Shown here: one piece after another, positions 1-8,999 of the stretch
Numbering within the stretch: the stretch's first letter is position 1
Layout: every line of letters starts with the position of its first letter
Assembly (NCBI GenBank): GCA_000708835.1
Contig: DF237724.1
Location: forward strand, 1-30,007
Reading direction: 5' to 3'
Length of the DNA stretch: 30,007 nt
Origin: Klebsormidium nitens
Taxonomy: Eukaryota > Streptophyta > Klebsormidiophyceae > Klebsormidiales > Klebsormidiaceae
Made by a program: the position numbers and the translations under genes
The notes under the pieces: model-generated
The model's input: only the letters and a program-made list of their open reading frames with translations
What the model was told of the DNA's origin: nothing
Databases searched by the model: none

Positions 1-1368
1 TCGTTACATGATTCCGTTCATCATGCTTGGCCTTCGATGTGCAGTTTATGTGCAGACCGACAGGAAGGCACTGAATCGGACGGTTACACTGAGGAAGAGA
101 AGCTTCGCTTAGCGCAGGCTTGGTTGACGAAGGGGCGCAGCTTGATGCCTGGTGTCCACGGGGACGACGACGACGGGAAGACGGTGATATTCATCAGCAC
201 ACCACCATGAGGTGAGCAGTATGCTGGCCTCACCAGCTTCTGCGTGTCTTTTGGCAGCAACTTCTTGTGCGAAAACCTGAGTCACCCTGGATATAAATTG
301 CAACGAAGTGATCTCTGATCAGAAAGCCCGGTTAAACCAATCCGGTTAGCCCGAGTCCACCATTTGCCCAAGCAGGATAAGTAGGATGAAGCAATTTCTG
401 ATTGAAGCACCCAACATTCTTCGAAACGGCTAACGTCCTCACTTCCCTGCAAAGGCAAGGCATGATCGAAGAAGGCACACTTAGTAACGCGGCATCATGG
501 GGCTTGTTGCCTTTAGAGACTTCCTTAACAACTCCGTCAAATTGATGGCCTTCCAAATCTCTTGCAGAGGAATGTTCTTGACCTCTCACCAGTTCTGCCT
601 GCGCGGAGATGATGCTCGGAGTATCGACTTGCCTGATCTGTACTCAAAAACGTACCAGCACGTCGGGCCGGACGTCCCTTTGTACGTGGGAGGCGTCAAC
701 TACTCGGGGAAGACCAACAAAGTGAGGGCTTATACACGTGCTCGAGGGTGGGAAACTGTCATGCTCGTCGATAAATTTTCCTGAACCATCAATTCGTCTA
801 TGTTTCCTAGGGTGAGTTGGCTATAGAGGGCGCCGTCAGATGCGAAAATGGCTTCGTGAAAAGATCCTTCGGACAGACCCTTTCGCCCACCTTTCGCCCA
901 ACTTTTCCCATTGCAGAATGGGCGTCTGGAGTACTTCGGCGGCATCCGCCACATGCAGGTCGAACAATGTGCGGTCGGGGCGGTCGCCATGCAGCTTTTT
1001 CAGACATTCCACCTATTGGGTGCTGGTGTCCCTGACTTCAGCAGCAGAGAAAGCTGGTGGGTACTCGTTCGATGAGGAATTCACTCATTCTGCTTCGTGA
1101 ACTACGCTAACCGTCAATCAAGAGCAGGTTTTTGTATTTGAATGATAGCGGCTTTTAGAGCCGGGTACAAAGTGACAGAATCAAATCCTGTCTTTCGAAA
1201 GTGAATATCAACAGCGAAGATCGGTAAGGCCCAAGGTTATAAGTCTAGGCCGTAAAAATTTGCAACTTTCTAACAAAGCATTGATTAACCTCTGGACTAG
1301 GTACCGCTCTTTCTGGCTAGCTTCCCATTGCACGGGCTTCATTACTAGATTTCTTACTCGGTTCTCAG

Positions 1369-2144
1369 GTGTTTCGCAGGTACAACTTGCTTCCTCTCTT
1401 CTACGAAAACGATGACGTCAGCAGTAACGTGACGTATAATACGCAGCTCAAGCACTTCAAGCAGGCATACCGCGAGCAGGAGATTGTATCTGGACAGCAA
1501 GCTTACGCATGCGCCGCGCGGCGCATTAGTGCGGCATGCTGAGAATAACGGGTGAGTAAGTTCACAGCGATCAGGACCCTTTCGAAAATAGAATCTCCTC
1601 GTCAGGATGCCAATCTCAAGCTGCCGCAACCCGTTCTCAGACCGCCTTTGCGTGCTGATCTGGATGCACGGTGTGGGCCACCAACACGGGCAGAGTGAGA
1701 GTTTCAATCTTGGGTGCAAGTAAAGCTCGTCAATCCCTGAGTTTCGAGGGCGTGTGTCTCGTCACCCGAAGCCGCTCCTTCAAAGCCCGACTGGCAGTAC
1801 AGGTCTTGCAAGAGTGTTTGGGGTCTCGCCAAATTGATCTCGGGAAGGCGCTGATACAAGGGCTCTCCACAAAAGCTTACTGATCGTCTCGGTCTCTTGT
1901 GTTCAGCGCCAAAGAAGCTGAGAGTGCTCGGCTCGGCCGTTGGATCTACGACCACTTCCGGACTTCGTACCTGCCAGTGCATCAACTTCCAGTTGGGATC
2001 ATGCTCGTTCAGGCGGGGTTCAAGGACGATCGCAAGGGGTACTTCCTGCCACGTGGTCGGGTGCTCCCCTCACAGGATGAGTACCCAGGGCTTGCGAACC
2101 AGATCTTTCCATGGGCCGACGAGGAGCTGCGGAAGGTGAAGCAG
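1369..2144 (+). other. Catalytic core of the Crypton recombinase (HxxR, GRW, Tyr exons)
   Basis: Two exons, 1369-1551 and 1907-2144, carry the C-terminal catalytic half of the tyrosine recombinase. HAPR at 1508-1519 fits the HxxR box. GRW and the downstream TSYL tyrosine in the second exon fit the third Arg/Trp region and the nucleophile. The second exon continues with GYFLPRG and FPWADEELRKVK, as in Crypton proteins. The junction is phase 2 on both sides when exon 4 is read in the HAPR frame, which shows that frame is the ancestral one. The upstream part of exon 4 (YNTQLKHFKQAYRE) is open in a different frame and hits TGA at 1540-1542. Confidence 0.65.
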
Positions 2145-3352
2145 GTATGCTCATCATTACTGCTGGAAAGGTTGTCTAGGGGCTTTCCAGCATCTTCGGC
2201 TCTAAGAGAACTAAATGATCTGGCTGCAAGCACGCTGCTTGCGCTGCTTCTCGTCGTTGCTTCCATCAAAACCTTTTGACGACTATGCTGCACATTTTGA
2301 TCTTCCTTTGTGCAGAGGAATCTGACGGGACCAGCCGGCCAGCACGACATCGCCGCGCAGAAGTTCCTGGAGCTGCTCATTGCGCTGCGGGCGGTGCTGC
2401 TGCAAGACGTGGCACTCCTTCAACGGATGGGCAAGTACGAGAACCATCCCATAATCTACCACCACTTCTTCGAGGGAGAGAAGTGGGACAAGTTTTGCGG
2501 CGCTGTGGAAGAGGTGTGCAACACGCCTGCTCCTCCTCCGGAGCTCGCGAACATTCCCCCTGAGGTAAGTAAGGACACGGCCCGAGATCCTAAGTATTGA
2601 GGACGTCACGTGCTGGAGGACTTCGTTAATGTTGTCGAACAGGGCACGAGACTGCTTTAGCAGGGTTGATTTACATTCTCAAGCGACTGGATTTGTGCAG
2701 CCCGCCGCTGTCTGTCGGGAAGGAAGCCAAGTTTCGATCTAAAAAACATTTGCTGCGACAAGGGCCGAGGGACAGCAGGATCCACAATCAGTTCATGCGG
2801 ACAGGCTTAGATGAACGGCAGAACATTCTGTCAAGCTTTCGTCCTGATGAACACGAACACTGGTCCATGGATCCGTAGGTTCGACTTTCAAGGTCAACAT
2901 GCCCTTAGCTTGTGATGAGGGCAGATGCTTCTCGGAAAAGTAGTTCAAAAGATAACAAGGGAAACAGCTCAAGCTGTATTGGGCAGGTCTCTTCCCGCAT
3001 TTGAAGACACTGATTTTCCGTCGGGAGTGGTGTCTATTAAATGGCAAGAGCCAGCTTTTCAACCCAAGGGTTTCCTTCCGCCTTTGAAACCGGCTCGTGG
3101 GTGCAGGTGGTTGCCGTTTTGCAAGACCAACAGGTCCAGCTCGCGCGCATCGAGCGAGAGAGCCAAGCCTCGAGGGAGCGCGAGCAAGCCCTGCAGAGCC
3201 AGATGTCCGCCGTGCTGCACGTGCTCGAGCGGCTTGTGTCAGCGTTTCCGGGGGAAGACAGCCAGGCGCCGACACGTGCCCCGTCGGCCAAGGCCGCTGC
3301 CCAGTCGCCAGCAGCCCCGGAGCCTCGGCGGACCGCCACAGGGTTTTTTGCC

Positions 3353-4010
3353 CGCCCTCCGTCGGCGCCTGTCGCGGCCGCTGCGGAAGTTGCTCTTCGA
3401 GCTGCTGCTCAGGCCGCACGAGCGGCAGCAACACAAGCCGACATTGAACAGGCCACTGTTTCGGATCCGAATGAGAGCGGTCAGGCGAGCAACGAGGGGC
3501 GCGAAGCGGCGGGTGAGAGGCCGGGCTCTGCGAACACCAAAAACTTTTATTCTCTTGGTCCAGGTCGGGCACTGTCTAGGGCCTAGATTGCGTTAAACGG
3601 TGTCAATTGCTGGCAATCTCGAGAGTCGCTCTGGAGCACCTCTTGTAGGTGTCAATGTGCGGACTGCCTTATTGCAAGAGAATTCCAAAGATGTCTCGAT
3701 GAATCACAGCTTGTGCTCAACCCCTTTCATTATCTATTTGAAAGTCGCTCGTGACCTTTACACCTTTACTGCGAAGCAAAGGGATTACTTCGCATTCAGG
3801 TACAAGAACGGGCCGACAGTCGAGCGCCTCAGCGCTTCTGACGGAGCTAAGTTAGATTTCACCATGAATCCCTTGTCTCCAGGTGTCGACTCGGTTGCCC
3901 GTCCTTCATCCGCTCCTGTTGCGGCCGCGGCTGAGGCGGCCCTCAGAGCCGCTGCCGAAGCAGCTAAGGCTGCTGCCGTGCAAGCGGCAGCTGACGCGGC
4001 CGCCACCCAA
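3353..4010 (+). repeat. Duplicated alanine-rich coiled-coil exon segment (two copies)
   Basis: Copy 1 lies at 3353-3439 in the exon 3107-3512, and copy 2 at 3900-4010 in the exon 3883-4095. Both translate to a segment starting RP(P/S)SAPVAAAAE and continuing as Ala-rich heptads (ALRAAAQAARAAA versus ALRAAAEAAKAAA). The second exon is 213 nt, a multiple of three, with phase 1 at both ends, so it can be added or lost without shifting the frame. The copies differ at many third positions, so the duplication is not recent. Together with the preceding Gln/Glu/Arg-rich helix (QDQQVQLARIERE), the segment probably forms the coiled coil that joins the recombinase to the DNA-binding domain. Confidence 0.75.
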
Positions 4011-4562
4011 GATCCGGACGCGCTAAGCGGCCAGGACGAGAACGACGCACGTGCCCCTCGGACAACCGCCCAGGAGACCGTTCAGCGTGAGACAGGTAAT
4101 TGGGATCTGAAGCACGCACGTAGTGATATTGATCGCCGTGGGTTTGCAACGAGACTGACTTGGTGTCACGTGTAAAAACTTCAAACTTTGCAGATGTTGC
4201 TGAGCGTTGCATTTGTTGATTGAGACTCATCTTTCGCTCAATCACTGTCGTTAAGTGATCGAGAAGCCTTTGCATCGTCATCGGAGTTCTCAGTTCGCAT
4301 ACGACAAAGGATCCGCCCAACACAGTCCACCAGCTAGGATAAGTCGGCATCTAAACAGGTCTACAGTAGAAGCACATTTTCTTCAATCATTGAGGTTCGA
4401 AGGTCTTGATACCTCATTGACTTTCCTTGTGGAACATTCTTCCAGTTTTCAGTAAGCCTTATACTCTTGTCAAGCAATGACGGGGTCCTTCAAGACGTCT
4501 TTAATTTATACCAGAGGAGGAATGCTTTAAGTGCACCTGACGTTGTTCTCTGCACTGATCAG

Positions 4563-5374
4563 GTTTGCGTGAAGGGCTCGAGCCGGCGAACGGCAGTCAG
4601 AACGTGACGAGCTTTCTGGAAGGTGAAATGGAAACGGAAGAAGCGACCGGGGAGGGCTGCCGGCAGCCTCAGTCGGAGGAGGAAGGGGCGAAAGAGAGTG
4701 AAAACCGTTCGGAGGGCGAAAAAAAAGGAGAAGTGGAAAGTGAGGCAGGCGGGGAGAGCGGGACGACTTCGCAACCTTGTTCGGAAGGAAACAACGGAAA
4801 AGACGATGGGGAGGAAGCGGGTACTTTTAGAAGCTGTCCGACAGCAAGTCAAGGCGATGTCGGGGTTAGCCCAAGTGGCTCGGGGAGTGGCGGTTTAGGG
4901 GCAGCGGATGAGGGGACAATAGAAGATGCTTCGGTGGTCCCCGAGTGGGCTTTGAATTATATGATTGGGGGACACTACACCTCGGTTGCAGAGATTTGGC
5001 AAGAATGGGCATACGGACAAAAAGGGTATCCCTTGTCTTTGAGACGTATGGAGGAGCTGTGGGGTACTCGCTGGAGAAGAGGGCGAGAAAACGAAAGCAA
5101 ACGTCTCTCAAAATTCCGGAAGATTACAAGTTTGGTCGAAATCGTGTTGAGGCAGGGCAATGTAGGCGAGGCGGCAGCAGTACAGGCCGTTGAGAATAGC
5201 ATGATTGCATGTGGCATAGATCCGGCGCAGCCATGGAAATATTGTGAGTTGCTTCGAGAGTCAAAAGCTGGCAATTCTGATGAACAAGACGAACCGGCCA
5301 GGCAAAAAGGAAAGCGGAAAAAAACAGGTCAGTCGGAGTCAAATAGGAAACGCAAGAAGTCCATCGCTTATTGA
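4563..5374 (+). CDS. Terminal exon encoding a GCR1_C-type DNA-binding domain
   Basis: This is the last exon of the Crypton-like gene. It begins after the acceptor at 4561-4562 in phase 1, matching the donor at 4095/4096. The first about 125 residues are a low-complexity Glu/Gly/Ser/Lys linker. From about 4946 the sequence becomes structured: WALNYMIGGHYTSVAEIWQEW, then GYPLSLRRMEELWGTRWR and KRLSKFRKITSLVEIV. The Trp-spaced helical pattern is that of the GCR1_C domain (yeast Gcr1 C-terminal type), which is fused to the recombinase in fungal-type Cryptons. The C terminus is a basic tail (KGKRKK, NRKRKKS) that could act as a nuclear localisation signal. If the upstream part is dead, this exon could still be part of an independent DNA-binding protein. 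Confidence 0.72.
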
Positions 5375-7393
5375 CGAGTTCACATAGCTAGGTTTGCAGT
5401 AACTTCGAGTACGAGTTGGGGAACGAGAAGTAGACTGCAATTGCTGGCTGTTCAGGTTGTGAGTACTGGCATATTGCAAGCAGATCAGCGCAGTACTTTG
5501 CCGCAGGTTCGACACAAGCATGAAAGCATATGTTGTATGGCTATTTTGAACCACTCCGGAATGATGCATGTGTTGTCACTATATACGCGTGTCACGGCGT
5601 ACATGTTAGACGTTGGCAAAACTGTTCGATGTGCTGCCTATGTACGTATGCATGCAGTCATTGCGCATGTTAAACGTGAACTTCGAAAACAATTATCTGA
5701 ACGGGCGCTCATGCCAGCAAACGCAGCAGCGTCACACTACGCCTACGTACTGATCGGAGGTACTATTTATCCGTGTCACATTAGAATCTGATTGGCTAGA
5801 CGTACGGGACTTGCGATCCGCGTGATTTGCACTGGCATGACTGAGAGAGACTAGCTGAGCAGTGCATGCTAAATATGTAAGCCCTAAGTCACAAGGCCGC
5901 CGCGCCGGCTGCATATGACGTGCATATACCATTGCAATCATACGAACTTTTAGTGATCGCACAATTGAATGCGTCCGTCTGTTGCAACAATTGAGCTAGT
6001 CGAGATCGTCCTTTGAGCTGACAAAATTCTGTAGGCTACTAAAGATTCACAGTGGTAGACAAGCTTACTACTGTGCGCGGCGGCGTGATACGTTGGTGGC
6101 CGCGCGATTGCCAGTTGGCTTGAATACCAAAACACGGTTCATGCACCTTAGACCTGACCAAAGGCGTGCTCAGAACCTTGTATTCCGAAGATCTTGGCTA
6201 ATAGTTCTGCCCGAAAGTTCTGTCCCAAGATTTACCACCATCTTCGCAGGGACAACAGCCTTCGAATCTCATGCTTGCGCGGCTCAGTGGGCCCCCTCCG
6301 GTGTTGGCCGGGTTCTATATGCCCCCCCTCAGGCTGGCCGAGACACCTGCAGGCTGTCCAGAAATGTGTTAATGGAGACAGTGGGAGAAGCGAAGTAACT
6401 TCGAAGTCCCCACTTGAACCGCCATTGATATGGCATTATGTGTTCTTTTCGGGCCCGACCATCCTCCACTACTACTCCACAAGTTGTTTCGACCTGACCA
6501 CGGTTGCAAGACAGAACTTCAACTTTCTAGAGTGGAATGGAGCGACCTGCACGACTTCCGCGAACTTCAAGGAGCAGATTGTAGGGCGGTCACGTCCCAT
6601 CAACAGTGGAACCGCTGTCCGTTTCGATGCGTGCTTTCTATCTACGAGTCAATTGTTTTAAGTTTCTTCGAAAGTTCCACGGTCCGTTTCTTCGTTCTGA
6701 ATCAAGACAAGCACAGACATCAGGATGTCAAGATTCCAACTAGGATAAGGTTACCGCCTTTCCGCGAGGTCGGCGACGTCAGACTCTTCACAAGAGACTA
6801 GATCCAACGTATGAAAAATGAAAACGTAAGCTGACAGCCTGGCAGTACGTCAAAGGAACTAAGCTGGCAGGATCCTGGCAACAACAGCCCAAGCCTACGC
6901 TTCCAAGCAGATCAGTCTTCCCTCACCGTATGGCGATGAGATGAACTCCGCGGCTGGGTTCTTCAAGGCTCAGTACTCGTGCCCCGTGTCACAAATTGTC
7001 TTCGAACCGGCGGGCTTGGACGAACTCCGTCAGAGGAACTCCCAAGAAATTGCATCCTGCAGGTTATGATATAAACGTTAACAAAGGTTAGACTGATCTG
7101 CACAATAAAGCAGATTGAACCTGCTCTTGTTCGAAAGACTTAGTATGCAGTCGGCTCAAAAGATGAGCTCAAGAGATGATTGAGTGGCAGTTGATGAAAG
7201 GCCCAGATCATTGCGGTTATTATTTGGAGGACTGCTCAAGCTCCTGGCACACGGTACTCTGTATCCGCACCACTTTGAATAAAGAGCTTCGAAGAGAAAC
7301 AGCCATATCCCCTCCATATCCTTGGATGATTCTCGAAGCTGGACAAGCTGAATCTAGCCCTGAAAGCTCTACTAGTACAGAACGTCTTCTGAA

Positions 7394-7438
7394 AGACCAC
7401 AAAAGAAAAGACCACAAAAGACAAGACCACAAAAGACA
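7394..7438 (+). repeat. Three tandem copies of a 15-bp unit
   Basis: The unit is AGACCACAAAAGA(A/C)A at 7394-7408, 7409-7423 and 7424-7438. Only one base differs among the copies. Because the unit is a multiple of three, any reading frame across it gives a five-residue repeat (KDHKR on the plus strand). No gene is assigned here. Confidence 0.9.
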
Positions 7439-8053
7439 ATCGACTCAACGTCTATTGGACATATGTAGTTCTGCCGAAACTGTTGCTGCAAACTTCACAA
7501 CGACCTCTACTCTTGCAAGGAAGGCATCTCTATTCCTGATTTGAAACAAGAGATGCATATACTGCTGACTTAGCCTGAGGCCTATAAACAATCTGCATTT
7601 GCAGAAGGACGCAGAAAGGGCAATCATAGAGCTTGTTGATAAGCTTGTTTTCGAGACTTGCCTTCCTTGCATTCTTTTGTGACCAGACCCAGCAAAAAGT
7701 TCTGATAGAGGACAGCATTGGTCCATGAGTTTACACCAATGCTGTGCTCCATCCTTGGTAGACCACATGCTATGACTAAGTAAGGCCCAGCTGTACAACG
7801 ATTGTTCAAATCAAGCTGCGTGCCGACGCTGCATAACTTAACACAAGCTCGTGCTAACCTCTTCCGAGAGCATCTTGACTTGACATCTTAGCTGGATACT
7901 GCCTCGATTTCAGGCCCTGAGAAACTCATATCAAAGAGCCAAAGAGCTCAGCTTCCTAAACTTCCTTGCTTCTGATGAATTCAAAAGACTGCCTTGAGCG
8001 TATCCATGCCTTCAAAGCAGAAAGCTCCTTACCTGAGCAATGCCACATCACCA

Positions 8054-8113
8054 GTGCAGCTGTGTCCAGTGCTGAGCGGGGCTGTAATCAGCTGTGCAGC
8101 TGTGTCCAGTGCT
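8054..8113 (+). repeat. 20-bp perfect direct repeat, 40-bp offset
   Basis: GTGCAGCTGTGTCCAGTGCT occurs at 8054-8073 and again at 8094-8113, with a 20-bp spacer that also contains CAGCTG. It is a short local duplication in non-coding DNA with no evident function. Confidence 0.9.
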
Positions 8114-8999
8114 CAAGGCAGCTCAAGGTTCTGCCAAAAAGGCGCCATGGAAGATCAGTGAAGCTATGCAATGGCAAACTTGTGCTTAACTTGTAAGGCT
8201 CATCTAGGGGGCAGTATTATAGGTCAGATAGGTTACAGGCTGCAGCCCACCAAGGCTGGACTGGCTGGACTCGGGATGCAGTAGAACCCTAAAAGCATGA
8301 TGCGGTAAAGGATGTTATGTATAGCTAATTAGCCTCGGTTGGGTTAAGTCGAAAACCATTCTCAAGCTTCTGCCCCACAGAACCGAAGGCTCGGGGCATC
8401 CGACCTGGATGGAAATTCTTCAATATTTCAGGAGTTGGACCGACAAGGAACTTCGCGTCGAAAAAACAGGGCCAGGCACAAGGTCCTCTCGCGGCACTGA
8501 AAAGCGACGGTAAATTGAGGTGACCGGTCCTACCGTGCGACGGAGCCTGGCATTCGCCGCGAAACCGTGCGATACCGGCGGTCCGCCAGCTGAAATGTCA
8601 TAAACTACAGCAATGGGGCAATGGGGTGGACAATGTCAATGGAGCCAGGTCGGGATATCCACGCGAGAGAACCTAAAATTGCAGAACAGGCAGCCTCTTA
8701 TCAAAGTGGCCGTTTCTTACATCTTGTGGTGATCAATATGAATTCTTTTGATACTGAGATGCCTCACATTGCGTCACATTTCAGAGTGCCATTGTGATGC
8801 ATCTGATGTTCCTGTTGGTTCCCACAACATCTGTCTACTTACATTAGTGCGCCTGATCATGCCACAAGGCTTTTGGAAAGTTGATGTCACGATTCTAATC
8901 CAGTCTTAGGGAATTAGGCTCAAGCGGGGGCTCAAGTACCATTTGGGATAATCACCGTCTTTCCAAAAGCCCATCAAGCCGAAGGCGCCTGGTGGAAAA

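Larger units (their letters stand above)
1..5374 (+). mobile_element. Crypton-like tyrosine-recombinase DNA transposon, 5' end outside window
   Basis: This region encodes one multi-exon protein with the domain order of fungal-type Cryptons: tyrosine recombinase, Ndc10/CBF3-like region, coiled coil, GCR1_C DNA-binding domain. Cryptons move as circular DNA through a tyrosine recombinase and have no terminal inverted repeats, so the element ends cannot be read from the sequence and I saw none. The coding part enters at the left edge and ends at the stop codon at 5372-5374. A frameshift in the catalytic exon suggests this copy is inactive. A domesticated host gene of Crypton origin is the main alternative. 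The domain assignment is from motif recognition, not from a search. Confidence 0.72.
56..5374 (+). pseudogene. Crypton-like recombinase gene (YR + Ndc10-like + coiled coil + GCR1_C), frameshifted, 5' partial
   Basis: Supported exons are 56 to about 151-211, 568-721, 917-1060, 1369-1551, 1907-2144, 2316-2564, 3107-3512, 3883-4095 and 4563-5374. From exon 2 on, the intron phases match at every junction. Exon 1 reads DGYTEEEKLRLAQAWL, the helix that precedes the recombinase core. Exon 2 holds CLRGDDARSIDL, likely carrying the first catalytic Arg. Exon 3 has the GRLEYFGGIRH...CAVGAVAMQLF region ending VPDFSSRESWW. Exon 4 holds HAPR (HxxR) but reaches it only after a +1 frame change. Exon 5 has GRW and the likely nucleophile in TSYL. 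Exon 6 resembles the Ndc10/CBF3 helical region. The end of exon 1 is unclear: the strong donor at 212 follows an in-frame TGA at 208-210, while a weaker donor at 152 keeps the frame. Confidence 0.68.
5375..8999. other. Gene-poor region, no recognisable coding sequence
   Basis: No reading frame on either strand matches a family I know, and I found no chain of in-phase exons. The longest open stretches are 6194-6661 (+), 6430-6801 (+), 5441-5791 (+), 7176-7544 (+) and 7445-7798 (-). They have mixed, low-order composition and no conserved motifs. Three overlapping open stretches on the minus strand at 7445-7809 could be a decayed coding remnant, but I cannot name it. The region holds a 15-bp tandem repeat (7394-7438) and a 20-bp direct repeat (8054-8113). 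It may include the right flank of the Crypton-like element and the promoter of the gene starting at 9000. Confidence 0.6.

Noticed and set aside
1141-1200. tRNA-like stretch with a B-box-like GAATCAAATCC
   Set aside because: It does not fold into a cloverleaf: no matching acceptor arm and no proper A box. It lies in an intron of the Crypton-like gene.
2793-3572. Long minus-strand open frame opposite the Crypton coiled-coil exon
   Set aside because: It is a shadow of a GC-rich coding exon. The plus strand shows phase-matched exons and a heptad pattern; the minus frame has no motifs.
7394-7438. CRISPR-like array
   Set aside because: The three 15-bp units are directly adjacent with no spacers, in a eukaryotic genome. 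It is a simple tandem repeat.
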